DNA of 64,000 nt from Combretum micranthum (taxonomy: Eukaryota; Streptophyta; Magnoliopsida; Myrtales; Combretaceae): contig JAMXBD010000399.1 of assembly GCA_024138025.1 (NCBI GenBank), forward strand, positions 62,001 to 126,000, given 5' to 3'. Positions 47,321-58,321 of this stretch are shown piece after piece (within the stretch, counting starts at the first letter, position 1; every line of letters begins with the position of its first letter). The notes beneath the pieces were generated by a model. That model had not been told where the DNA came from. It made no database searches and worked only from the letters and a program-made list of their open reading frames with translations. The position numbers were made by a program, and so were the translations under genes.

Positions 47321-47944
47321 TTCTCCTCCTGATAGTGGTTGGCCTACCTTTCCTTTGTTCGAAATCTCTATTCAAGAATTTGATTACCAGCCTTCAACTC
47401 GTAATAAAAGCATATGATGGGTCTGTTTGTTTGTTGGTAGATTACAGATACGAGCACTTGTTTCAAACTTTTTTCTAACAAATTATTTATAAAGAATTAG
47501 ATATAGATAAAAACAAGTTGGCAGTTTTCATTAAAAGATCAAATAAATCAAATATAGATAAAATATAAATGTAAATCGAACATATTTACACATATCATTT
47601 TGAAAAAGATACAGATATAGATGAAAAACATATCACCCAAGCAGACTCCATAACTCTTACTTGTATTATGGAAAAACCGACCCTTATCAAGAATTAAACT
47701 TACCTCCAACTAATTCTTACCTAGGCTACAACACACATACCTTAACCAAGCATTCTCTTGCTAAAAGTTCCTTGCATACGAAACCACCTCTGCGGCACCT
47801 TCAGTAATCCTTTGCAAAAAAGACATACAATAAATAAGTTGCATGATGACATCAAAGCAAGTCAACAAAGACTACTTATGTAAGTAAAGTTACCAAACCA
47901 ATCATTAACCTTAATCATTATACCTAAAGAAAACAAGCATCTGC
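47321..47944. other. Gene-free stretch
   Basis: No coding sequence recognised. The patch 47430-47640 is rich in AGATA words (AGATATAGATAAAA, GATACAGATATAGATG) and may be an eroded simple repeat or part of a miniature element. Confidence 0.4.
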
Positions 47945-49167
47945 TGATAAGTATCAAAAGACACTTATTCTTAATGCTTATTTGGATATATTTTATATGT
48001 ATTTCTTGTGATTTTATCAAGAAAATGATACTTAATTTCTTAAATATTAATTTCAAGGCTAAAAGATGATATTTGGAGAAATTGAAGATGATTCAATCAA
48101 AATAAAGGCAAAATTGGCAAAACATGGACAAAAGCTAAATCTTTATACATGCACTACCTTGTGCATGGCCATGTTGAAGGCAAGTATCAAACTAGTAAAC
48201 TTATAAATTTTTGCCCTACCTTCATTACAAACGAGGAACAAACTAATGAGCAAAAAGAGGAGAAAAGTGCACAAACGAACATTATGATTCTCCTCCTTTT
48301 GCTCATTAGTTTGTTCCCTGTTTGTACAGAAGGTAAGGCAAAAATTTATAAGTCTACTATTTTGATCCTTGCCTTCAACATGGCCACGTGATTGAATTGT
48401 TCTTACTGTAAACTCTCTGGAAGAGTAGATCTTTCTATCCTGCAACTTATGAAACATTAAGCCATGTGATTGAATTGTTTTGAATTAATGAAAAGTTTAT
48501 ACATTTGTATCTATTTATGTGATTTAATTGTCTTGTGATTGATTTATGCGTATAATTAATTGCATGTATGATTCTTATTAGGTAGAAAGAGGTTCCATCT
48601 AATAAGATAAATCTTCATGAATAGAGAGATTGCATGTTTCACCTATAGGTATGAAAACTTTGATTTTCCGCACATGAATTTAATTCTTTTTATAGCGATC
48701 ATGAACATTTATGCAATCTTGTATGGCATTGGTGAGGAAAAGGTCTCCACTATCTCATGTAAGGTTAGGTATTAATTAACTTGAGAGATCCTGCAGTACA
48801 AAGCATAAACAATCCATTAATTAATCCATTATCATAAGAACTTTAAGGTTTAGGGTAGATTAAGATGAAGGGTATGTTTTATGATTGATTACATCTTTTA
48901 AAAACACACATAATTGATCCTAGGGTTTGTTAAGTTGATTTGTTAGTTAATTAGTAGTTAAATTATTAATCTCATATCAAGAATTATGCTAAATAGTAGA
49001 AAAATGGTAATACCAGTACTTGTTCTTTAGATCCCTGTAGACAACACGCGTATTAATCTTATAGTACTCTAGATAGGTATACTTGCCTATGCTCGATCAT
49101 AAGATTTAACTTCCATATATAATTTTATAATTTGATGTGATTGGTAGTCACGCATCATTTGCCATCA
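47945..49167 (+). repeat. LTR J (TGATAAGT family), probable LTR
   Basis: It starts TGATAAGTATCAAAAGACAC and parallels LTR I in layout (see I), including TATGCAATCTTGTATGGCAT at 48711-48730 and a tail with GCGTATTAATCTTATAGTAC. The 3' boundary near 49167 (GCCATCA) is inferred from alignment with I. No confirmed target duplication. A 225-bp hairpin occupies the U3-like part. Confidence 0.5.
48164..48387. repeat. Near-perfect hairpin, 100-bp arms and 25-bp loop
   Basis: The arms 48164-48263 and 48289-48387 are inverse copies with about 10 differences in 100 positions. The loop is 48264-48288. Because of the symmetry both strands carry overlapping open frames (48149-48391 plus, 48457-48143 minus), which should not be taken as genes. 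A transcript through here would fold into a long double-stranded stem. Confidence 0.93.
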
Positions 49168-49270
49168 CATAATAACTCAATATGCTTAATATCCCTATAC
49201 AACTTAGAAAATGGAGGAACAACAACTACAAGCCTGGGAGTACCCTTAAAATCCACTGGCATGGGCACAT

Positions 49271-50762
49271 TGATAAATGCTATAACACTCTTAATTCTAG
49301 GATGATTTGGATCCTTGTAGTTGATATTTTAATTAGAAATCATCTAAAATTTGTACTTAATTAATTTTTTGATTTTAGATAATATGAAACTTATCATGAA
49401 AAAATCAAATGAATTCATCAAGAAAAAATTTCAAGTTTTAAGAAGTCTAGAACCATTTACCCCTTGATATAGCCTATATGAAATGCTTTATGGTTCCAAG
49501 ACAAGTCAGCAGGTGAAATACACCCTCTATACGACCCTATGAAAGGCTGCATGAATTCAAGGAAACATCACAGAAAGTGAAACGCCCCCTCCTGTAGGCC
49601 ATATCAATGCCTGTTTCATTCTAGAATTCCTATCCAGTAAGTGAAATGCCCCTTTATACAAGCTGTATAGCAGGCCGTTTGAACACGCGCAGTTTTTTGT
49701 TATGTTCATTCTTTGGATTTTTGTTGCTCATATAAATATCCCTTGGAAAGAGAATCAAAGAGAGGATGAAATAGACTAGAAAAAAAAAATAAAACACTCC
49801 TTTGATAGAAAGATAATTTAGAAGAGGATTTTGCATATTTTTTTAGAGTTTTCAGAGTTTCATAGCAGCTTTTGGACTTAATTATTTCAATTCACTAAGG
49901 ATTACGGTTTTATTGCTCCATCACATTATGTTCTTAATTACTTCTTTGAATTACTTATTTGTATTGTTACATCCATGGAGGAGTTATTTATTTATTTTGG
50001 GTTTATGGATCCTTAAGTCAATTTCATGTAACTTTGGTGTGCTTAAATTGAACCAGTGTTGCTTGATTGAATTCAATAGCTTGAGCTTAATAGATCTTGA
50101 ATTTGTATGGTGCACAATATGAGTTCATTTCTAATTTCATTAAAAATATATCGAGAGGTCGTTTTAATGAATAGGTCTAAGCTATTGGAGAGGTTGCTCA
50201 TAATTGTCTAGAGATAGAAGTAGCGATATCTTCTGTCATTGATTGACTGCATAAGATATGTTGTTAGTCAAATGATTCTTGATTTTATGAAAATATAAGT
50301 TGGTAATAGCCAGGAAGAGATTTCAGTGGTTTGGTTTAGGTTTAGTTGCTTTTGATTTCGAGAGAAAGTCTAGCATAATCTAGTGAATCTGACAGTTCAA
50401 TATTTCAAAATAACATATATTGAGAATTTCTTGAGTTACATAAATAGACCTAAGGTGAAGCATGACCTAAGCTCCTCGTGAATTGATTTATCTTAACTCT
50501 TTTATGCTTACTGTGAAACTTATTAGTTTAGGTTTAGTATAGATTCTTAGGAGGGTATATTTCTCTTTGTTTTTGCTAGACTAGATAATATATGAAAAAA
50601 ATGTGAGTAGAAGTAATCGTCAACTTTCCTATGGAATACGATCTAGATCTTTCTACTATGCTACTCTAATAGGTGCGCATGCCTTTTGGAGACTATGGCT
50701 AGATAAAGATTTAGCAAAGAAAATGTAAATTTAAAACTCAATTTGCAGCTATCTCAAAATCA
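49271..50762 (+). repeat. 5' LTR of Athila-like element (1492 bp)
   Basis: TGATAAATGC at the start, AAAATCA at the end. From about 49450 to 49690 it contains repeated GTGAAA(C/T)(A/G)CCCC words with half-palindromes such as TATACGACC and CTGTATAGCAG. Confidence 0.85.
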
Positions 50763-50768
50763 AGTTTT

Positions 50769-50786
50769 TAGTGCCTTTGCCTAGGA
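50769..50786 (+). promoter_or_regulatory. Primer binding site, worn tRNA-Asp type
   Basis: TAGTGCCTTTGCCTAGGA matches 13 of 18 positions of the Athila-type site TGGCGCCGTTGCCGGGGA, and lies six bases after the LTR end. Confidence 0.7.
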
Positions 50787-51241
50787 AGACGATATTTTCA
50801 AAGCTTAATACTATTAATCTAATCATTTCTTTTGTTTTGTTTTGTTTTGTTTTGTTTTTGCTTGAATTTTTGGTGGACTTTCTTATTGAGTTGTACTTGA
50901 AGAAAGCATTCCAATTTCATGGATTTCAACTGATAGATTCAAAAACATCATTATTGGCTTATTAATGCTTAGAAGAATGAACTTGAAAACTTAGTGAATG
51001 CTGGTGTTAGAACTGTGGTGAGAAAGATTGGTATTGTTTATGTGCTAATCCTTGTTTTTATGATGCTCCCTCATGCATTCAATTATCTCCTTTATTTAGT
51101 AATGAAGAACAAGTTAATGAAAACTTGAAAACTTTGGCTCAAAATTTAAAAAAAAAAATTGTTTTCAATTCATAATCATCACAAGAGCATTTTAATCAAG
51201 CAAATAATGTACATGATTTTGAACGTACTGAGTGTGAACTG

Positions 51242-51685
51242 ATGGTAGAGATTGTTAATGATGTGGCTGATGAAATGACAGTTTTTGAACATCCTTTGAA
51301 TGAACAATCTGATGAGCAAGGTGAAATTATGGAAGAGAGTTCATTTAAGTCAATTAATAAGGAAATTCAAGTTACCACAAAAGATATGAAGGTTGGAGAG
51401 GTTGAACAAGAAATTAATACTAAGTATATCAAGCTCTCTCCATTTATTGAAACACCTAAGTATATGAGGGATGATGAACTTCAAGAGTTGTGCCTTAAAC
51501 CTATGGGATGTGACATTGAATTTGAGAAGCCACCAATTTATCAATACACTCCCCATCAAGAATTTCTAATATCAAGGGAAATTAAGCTAAAAAAGGGCAG
51601 AGCAAGGACAAGAAAGAAATTCCCTTTGTTGATTACAGAAACATGGATTTGGGATATGTTTGTTTGGGATCCTAATGGAGGCTAA
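51242..51685 (+). CDS. 147-codon ORF of unknown function inside Athila-like element
   Basis: This is the longest uninterrupted frame of the element and ends in a stop at 51685. The first 70 residues are acidic (EQSDEQGEIMEESS). The last third is basic and compact (EIKLKKGRARTRKKFPLLIT) and ends ETWIWDMFVWDPNGG. No transmembrane segment or catalytic motif is seen. Its place, between the primer site and the 3' polypurine tracts, is that of a shortened gag or of a late ORF of Athila elements. It may be kept because it serves the element, or it may have survived by chance. The ATG is chosen as the first in frame after a stop just upstream. Confidence 0.5.
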   Translation: MVEIVNDVADEMTVFEHPLNEQSDEQGEIMEESSFKSINKEIQVTTKDMKVGEVEQEINTKYIKLSPFIETPKYMRDDELQELCLKPMGCDIEFEKPPIYQYTPHQEFLISREIKLKKGRARTRKKFPLLITETWIWDMFVWDPNGG

Positions 51686-51899
51686 CCTAATCAATTTTAA
51701 TAATTCAAGCTAGTAACATTAAACAAAGAGCTTCATGGGAGACAACTTATGCCTAAATCCATTTTTACCCTCTTTTCTCTTCTTTTTCTATAGTTTTATC
51801 TTTACTAGGCTCCATAATACATAATTCTCTCTCTCAATATTTTGCAAGAAAAAAACTTTTAGGAGCCTGAGAAATGATAGAAATGAGCCAAACTTAGAG

Positions 51900-52300
51900 A
51901 AAAATTTTGTGAAGAATTCATACAGGGCGTATCAACACATGTTTCACTCTCTAGATCTTGCATCACTAGAAAAAGGTTTTCATATACTGATCTAAACAGG
52001 GTGTATCACTGGTTGTTTGAATTCATATAGGTTCCCATACACCCCATATCAAACACATATTAGCCCAGGGAAAACCCACATGTTCCAAAGTTAGTCATAC
52101 GGCCACCTATATAAGGTTGTATCGATTCCTATATGATTTCCCATGATGTTTTGAGAATGAAACCCCCATCTATACGGGGTATATCTAAGGGTGTATGAAC
52201 CCAGGTAGGTAAGGCATTTTAACACTCAGGAAACGAAATGGCCTCCCATACAGGTCGTATGACAGGGCATTTGGGCATAATCTCTCTAACCTTTGTTTGT
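51900..52300 (+). repeat. Repeated half-palindrome patch in Athila-like element
   Basis: Words such as ATACAGGGCGTATCA, CATACACCCCATAT, TATACGGGGTATATC and CATACAGGTCGTATGA recur every 50-90 bp. The same type of unit is found in both LTRs (49450-49690, 53755-54040). Confidence 0.65.
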
Positions 52301-52433
52301 GAAATCAACTTTTGCAATCGAATCAATAGGGTAGTACCAGTTACTCTCTTTCCATAGTGCACAAATTCTTTCATTCTATTATCTTTCCCTCTTTGAACTT
52401 TTAAAAATAGGACATTAAAGACAATGTCCTAAT

Positions 52434-52450
52434 TAAGTGTGGGGGAAGAA
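52434..52450 (+). promoter_or_regulatory. Upstream polypurine-tract-like sequence
   Basis: TAAGTGTGGGGGAAGAA, preceded by ACAATGTCC, has the form of an Athila polypurine tract but lies 1.1 kb before the 3' LTR. It may be a secondary plus-strand primer or mark an older LTR junction. Confidence 0.55.
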
Positions 52451-52828
52451 AGTAGGTACCATATATAAAGAAAAGGAACTAAGGGTATTATTTGCTAATT
52501 ATTACTTTGAATAGAACTTTAGCCTTAAATGAATGAATTACTCCAAAAAGAATGTTATGCACACTCACCTATACCTACTTTGGATTATTGACACTTAGTC
52601 AAGGTTATAGGATGGAATCTTTGTGAAGTTAGCTTACTTGTTATCTAACGATGGAATTTAGACTTAGGATTATAGAAAGGTCCTTAGCAAAACATTAAGT
52701 GGTTTAATTTCTAAGCTCACTAAAATGTATATTCTCTTATAAAAAATTTTGAGAGCTCTTTAATTTTTAGTAAAAGGGCAAATGAGATTTTTTACTTGGA
52801 ATTCTTTCCTTACTATCTTTTTGGAATA

Positions 52829-52835
52829 AACATAA

Positions 52836-52873
<38 letters not shown>
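52829..52873 (+). repeat. CA/TA compound microsatellite
   Basis: Alternating AC passes into alternating AT, about 40 bp in total. Confidence 0.9.
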
Positions 52874-52875
<2 letters not shown>

Positions 52876-53562
52876 AGGGGGAAAAAATAGACAGATAAGG
52901 CCTAAAAGGAGAGGGCAAAAACAGTGTAGAGGAAAAAGAAAAGATGGAGGCAAAAACCCCCCTCTAAAGGCCAAATAAATAAAAGAGTGCTAATTTGTAA
53001 ATTTTAGATGATAAAGGCAAGTCTTGGTCCCTTAGAAGAGCAAGATTCGATCCCTACTATTAGTTTGAATTAAAATTTAGAAAGTGAAATTGATGAAACT
53101 ATGGAAAGGTTTATAAAAAGGAGAGAAGCCTAGGGGAAATTTTGATGTAACATACTTTCACTTTCGATTTTTGTGCTTAGAAAAATAGTTGTGGGGATTA
53201 TATGCTCTCAAGCGGGTAGTTGAAGCGGATTAAGTCTCTTATTGCTCTATTTGATCTTGTGTTTAATTTTAACTTTGAAAATTGTTCTTAAATGATGAGG
53301 GTAAAGCTTGTTTTACTTTGATTAGTTTCATAAATTTGCATAAAGTATCTTTGATTCAATACTTCCATGATAGGATCAGGAGCACATTTGTTAGATTGAG
53401 GAATTTCATTGAGTTTAAAGGATTAAAATGAATGATGATGATATTTTGAGCTAATCTGGTTTTGTCTTTTAATCAATCATGATGATGATTAGTTCGCTTG
53501 TAGTCAAAATCCTCATTTGGGTTAATGGTTTGTTTTGTTTATTTGAGAACAAGCAAGGAATT

Positions 53563-53578
53563 AAGTGTGGGGAAATTT
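53563..53578 (+). promoter_or_regulatory. 3' polypurine tract of Athila-like element
   Basis: AAGTGTGGGGAAATTT directly precedes the TG of the 3' LTR at 53579, where plus-strand synthesis would be primed. Confidence 0.7.
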
Positions 53579-55096
53579 TGATAAATGCTACAACACGCTT
53601 AATTCTAGGATGATTTCGATCCTTTTAGTTGATATTTTAATTGGAAATCATCTAGAATTAAGCATTTATCAATTTAAGACAATATGATACTCTTCATGAA
53701 GAAATCAAATGAATTTGTCAAGAAAAAAGTTCAAGTTTAGAGAAGTTTGGAACCATACACCCCTTAATATAGCCCGTATGAAAGGTTGTATGTTTCTAGG
53801 ACAAGTTAACAAGTGAAACACACCCCTACCCCTTAATACGGCCCGTATAAAGGGCTATATGGTTGTAGGAAACATCATAGAAAGTGAAACACCCCCTAAT
53901 ACAGACGTATCAACACCTATTTCATTCCACAATTCCACTTCCCGAAAGTCATAAGCCCCCTCATATAAGTCAACCAATGCCTGTTTCATTCTAGAATTCC
54001 CATCCAACAAGTGAAATGCCCCATCATACAAGTCGTATGGTAGGCCTTTTGAACACACACGTCTTTTCTATTATGTTTATTTTTTAGGATATTTGTTGCT
54101 CATATAAATATCCTTTGGAAAGACAAGTAAAGAGATGACGAAATAGACTAAAAAATATCATAAAACACTCCTTTGATGGAGAGAGAATTTAGAAGAGGGT
54201 TTTGGATTTCTTTTTTGGACATTTTCAGAGTTTCATAGTAGCTTTTGGACTTTGTTGTTTCAATTCATTAAGGATTACAATTTTATCGCTCTATCACATT
54301 GTACACTTTAATTATTTCTTTTGAATCACTGATTTGTATTGTTACATCTATGGAGGAGTAGTTGATTTAGATTGGGTTTGTGGATCCTTAGGTTAATTTC
54401 ATGTAACTCTGTTGTGATTAAATTGAATCAGTGTTGATTTATTGAATTCAATAGCTTAAGCTTAATAGATTTTGAATTTGTATGGTGCACAATATGAGTT
54501 CATGTCTGATTTCATTAAAAGTACATGGAGAGGTTGCTTATAACTGTCTAGAGATAGAATTGATGAAATCTTTTGTCATGATTGACTGCATGAGAGGTAT
54601 TGTTAATAAAAGGATTCTTGATCTTTATGCAAATCTAAGTTACTAATAGTCTGAAAGAGATTCCAACGATTTGACTTAGGTTTAGGTGCTTTTGATTTCA
54701 AGAGAAACTCTAGCATAATCTAGTGAATCTGACAGTTCAATAATTCAACATAACATACACTGAAAATTTCTTGAGTTACATGAGTAAGCCTAAGGTAAAG
54801 CATGACCTAAGTACCTTGAGAATTGATCTATCTTAACTCTTTTATGCTTTCTATGAAACTTGTTAGTTCAAATTTAGTGTAGATTCTTAGTTGGGTAAAT
54901 TTCTCCTTGTTTTTGCTAAATTAGATAATAGGAAAAGAGTTAGTAGAAGTAATTACCAACTTTCCCATAGAATACGACCTAGACCTTTCTACTATGCTAC
55001 TCTGATGCGTGCACTTGCCTTTGGAAACTATGCCTAGATAAAGATTTAGCAAAGAAATACAAATTTAAAACTTGTTCTGCAGTTATCTCCAAACCA
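53579..55096 (+). repeat. 3' LTR of Athila-like element (1518 bp)
   Basis: It aligns with 49271-50762 over its whole length, including GATGATTT.GATCCTT near the start and TTTCTACTATGCTACTCT near the end. Differences include several small indels and one extra CCCC-TATACGG unit near 53826. Confidence 0.85.
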
Positions 55097-55109
55097 CACC
55101 TATACTACT

Positions 55110-56150
55110 TGATAAGAACTATAGTTCGCTTAGCCAATAACTCAGGCTAGAGCAAAAAGCTTGATGAACTTAGCTCATTAGATCCTTATGGATGAACTGA
55201 ATGAAGATGACTTATGGTATTTTAGTGGATATATGATGCACTTTGGTGATAGGCATGATGTGGCATGTTTAAGTATGGAGAAAGCACTTAAATCTAGGAA
55301 AATTTCATTAAAGTTGCCCATCACACTTGTGATAAAAGGCAGTGATAGAATGGGATCAAGAAGTTCTAGTTACAACAAAGATAATTCCCCATATTACGGT
55401 CGTGGTCCAACTTGTGATGGTAATCACCCCTTCCATAACGGACATGACTAAGTCCATGAGTATGTCATTATTAGACAATGTTAAGAAACGAGTGGATAAC
55501 ACTGTCCACCATGACTATGATCTTGCCCGTGATCCAACTTATAGTCATGATTACATCGGTGATGTCATTGTCAACGTAATGAATGTGGAGTCAAGCATAT
55601 CATGGCTCGTATCCTGCACGTGACTGTTCCTATGATCAAAGTGAAGATGCTTGTGATAAGCTTTATCTAAAGCATTGTTTTGCAACTGTGGAGATCACGA
55701 CCTGAGTCCTAATCATGATCATCACCGTGATTTCATGCTTTGTTTCCACTATTTGTTTCCTATTTTATTTGTTTTTCTTTTTGTTTTCCATATTTTCCAT
55801 TACCCAACTTGTGCAAGTATAAAAGGGTTATTGGGGTGATGTTTTAGAAGTTTTTTTTTTTTTCCATTTTCAACATTGTATTGTCATTTGTGACCAATTG
55901 CTTTAAGTAATATTGAGATTTTTCTTCGTAAGATTATTCTTTTTATTTTTTTTAATCATGCATAATATTGATTGATTGGAACAACCAGTTCGATTCTTTC
56001 TTTGGTGCATCATATCCAAGGATTTATCGTTCATATAATTTAATTTGTAGTTCTCCATAAATCATAAAAACCTTAAATTACACTACAAATCCGTAGATTG
56101 CAATATAACTCTAGATCTATTAGATTACATGGATTTTCCAATCCGTATCA
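55110..56150 (+). repeat. LTR (3' part certain, 5' boundary uncertain) of a gypsy element
   Basis: It ends CCGTATCA at 56150, three bases before a primer site. A promoter-like TATAAAAGG lies at 55819. From 55375 to 55720 it carries palindromic GATC/GTGATG words like those in LTRs G and H. The start near 55110 (TGATAAGAAC) is only a guess. Confidence 0.5.
55819..55828 (+). promoter_or_regulatory. TATA box in LTR
   Basis: TATAAAAGGG about 330 bp before the LTR end, with the T-rich stretch 55850-55863 just downstream. Consistent with the U3/R boundary of a gypsy LTR. Confidence 0.55.
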
Positions 56151-56153
56151 TCT

Positions 56154-56165
56154 TAATATTAGAGC
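56154..56165 (+). promoter_or_regulatory. Worn tRNA-iMet primer binding site
   Basis: TAATATTAGAGC differs from TGGTATCAGAGC by three transitions (two G to A, one C to T), the pattern expected from decay of methylated DNA. Its position after ...GTATCA supports it. Confidence 0.65.
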
Positions 56166-56240
56166 TTGAGGCTGTGGCTTGCTTGTTTGGTAAGTGTCTT
56201 TACTGGGCTGCTTATTTTGCAGGTTTTGTTGTTTTTGAAT

Positions 56241-56840
56241 ATGTCGGGAAAATCTTATGTTAAGAACGGAAACAATAAAGCCCCTAAAGTTGAGAACACC
56301 ATTAACATAGGTGAGTTTATGGACTTTAGAAGGAGATGATGCAAAGGATGCAAACAATAATGCGAAAATAAAGTGAAAACCTAAGGAATATTGAGCAAAT
56401 TGTTAAGGAAAAGCCTCAAACTTATGAAACAGATGAACATGATCTTATTGAGGAATTTGGCAACAATCTAAGAGTCCAATTACAACATGGCGGACATGGA
56501 TTTGTAGATAAGCATGGAAAAGGTGGCAATAGATGTAAAGAGAATGTGCACCAATTGGTGCAAGGTCATTGAGTTAGGGATTTTGAAGATGATTTTGATG
56601 ATCATCGCGATGTAGGCTAGAGGATTGTGTGGTATTGAGAATGTAAAATTGAAAGTACCATCTTTTGATGGTACTGGTAGAGAAGATAAATATTATGATT
56701 GGGAGGATCAAGTTGAAAAGCTCTTTTATTACTATAATTGTGTTGATGTTCAATGGATTAAGCTTGTTGCTATTGAATTTGAGGGCTATTGGTTGGTTTA
56801 GATCGCATGGGCATGTTAATCCAATGGACACAAAGTTGAT
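56241..56840 (+). pseudogene. gag N-terminal and capsid remnant, plant gypsy
   Basis: From an ATG at 56241 one can follow MSGKSYVKNGNNKAPKVENT, then in shifted frames a basic/acidic spacer, and finally VKLKVPSFDGTGREDKYYDW with EDQVEKLFYYYNCVDVQ and LVAIEFEGYWLV. The last part is the capsid entry of plant gypsy gag, normally reading KxxIPxFxGxxDPEAYLEWE and KLAxxEFxxYAxxWW. Several stops and shifts break it, and nothing recognisable of capsid follows after about 56840. The order LTR end, primer site, leader, gag fits a 5' element fragment. Confidence 0.7.
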
Positions 56841-57520
56841 TTTTAAAAATTTATAAAGCTAATAAGTTCTGTTCAACTTCAGTCATAACTAGCAGCATCA
56901 GGAAAGTGCACCAATCGAAGTAATATAGAAAATATTAGGTCATACTCCAAAGGATCCTTGGCATCTACTGTACTCACTTTTCATATATTATCTAGCCAAA
57001 GAAAATTTAGAAGAGCATAATAAAAACAGAAGTCATACTAAAGTTAATGGATATACGTAGGTTTTTAGGGTAAATCGTAAGATAAGCTTGTTAATGCAAG
57101 AAAAAGCCTTAGGGATTGCTTCACCTAGTCCTTCTTATGTGATTTCTCAATAAACTCATAGAGTTGTTCACTGGTATATTTACACTATCGAATTCATGAT
57201 AAAGTCATAATATATTCACTTTTCATTAATTAAATTATGTTTAATCATTATTGATTTTATAGAAATCATGAGGATATGGTACTTATATATGTTTATTGTG
57301 ATATTTTAGGTCATGAAGGACTTATAATACACATACAAGCAATTTTGGAGAAGATTTGAGCAAACTTGGATAAGAAAAGAAAGTAAGCTAGCCAATTAAG
57401 AATGTATACCATAAGCTTTCATCAGATCATTAGCAACCTTCGTCAAATATAAAGCAACATCGCCAGCTTTTAAGGAAAATTTTCATCGACCTTCATCAAA
57501 TGAATGTAAGCTGGCATCTG
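56841..57520. other. Gene-free stretch after gag remnant
   Basis: It may include more decayed gag (56880-57100) but no motif is secure. The five bases ATCTG before 57521 are the expected left target duplication of LTR E. Confidence 0.4.
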
Positions 57521-58321
57521 TGTAAATCCCTAATTTTTAGGGTAATTTCGAGCTTAAAACATAAACCGAAAAGTCAATCGGAAACCCTAAATCAACAAAT
57601 CCTCAAAAACCCCTGTAGTTTAGGTCCGACAATTTCGTGTTCTTAAACCAAGAAGTCGAAATATAAGTAAAGAGTGTAGATTGGTTCATAATAATATTAG
57701 GATGTTTAAAAATATCAGACTAGTGAATTTTTGGCCTATTTCGAACCCGATATGATACAAACATTGAAAAGCATGTCCTGAGGCTCGGGATACCAAGAAT
57801 ATACCATTAGTACCATTAAACTCATAATTTTATAAAATTTCCAAATATATCAGTTATATAATTTTTTGGTAACTAAAAATATCTGATATTATGATTTTAC
57901 TCGTATTTTTTTTACTACCGGTAATTTAATTGTCTAATCTACTTTTTGATTTCTAATCATACTATTTAAAATACAACCATCCATATCTTATTCTTACATC
58001 CTTACAATCTATTCTTACAATCTTACATCATTTTTCTTACATTTACTTTTCCAATACATTTTATTACATAAAATAAATCACACAACTCTCTCTCTCTCCT
58101 TTTTCAAACTGCCCTCCCCCTCTTTTGTACATAGACTCCCAATTTGTTTTATTTTCCTTCAATTTATTAATCACACATACCCTAATCCAATTCCCTGTAT
58201 AAACCCCTTTATACCTATCTCATTTAAATTTTTCTCTCTTTTTCACTAAACAAACTCTTGCAAAATATTTTCTCTCCTCTCTTCTCCTCCCCTTTGTGCC
58301 GTGACCCTCTCCCACACGTAC
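57521..58321 (+). repeat. LTR E, left part (Tekay-like family)
   Basis: It begins TGTAAATCCC and parallels LTR D, including the stretch CCTGAGGCTCGG and a TATA-like TATAAACC at 58198-58205. It is cut at 58321 by solo LTR F and resumes at 61713. Confidence 0.9.
58198..58205 (+). promoter_or_regulatory. TATA box in LTR E
   Basis: TATAAACC at the place of TATAAATAC in A, B, D and F. F inserted about 115 bp downstream. Confidence 0.6.

Larger units (their letters stand above)
49271..55096 (+). mobile_element. Athila-like LTR element, protein-poor (5826 bp)
   Basis: Two long direct repeats (49271-50762 and 53579-55096) bound a 2.8-kb centre. The flanks CACAT (49266-49270) and CACCT (55097-55101) match 4 of 5, a worn 5-bp duplication. 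The left LTR is followed after 6 bp by a primer site like tRNA-Asp (TAGTGCCTTTGCCTAGGA), and the right LTR is preceded by AAGTGTGGGGAAATT, both typical of Athila. RT and integrase are missing, so the element is a large non-autonomous derivative. The LTRs differ at many positions and by indels, indicating an old insertion. Confidence 0.82.

Noticed and set aside
48143..48457. Overlapping 104- and 80-codon frames on both strands resembling a small secreted protein (hydrophobic core)
   Set aside because: They arise from the inverted repeat: both strands read nearly the same sequence. There is no gene context.
56180..56225. Short intron in the gag leader (GTAAGT ... TTTTGCAG)
   Set aside because: The distance between donor- and acceptor-like words is only about 30 bp, too short for a plant intron.
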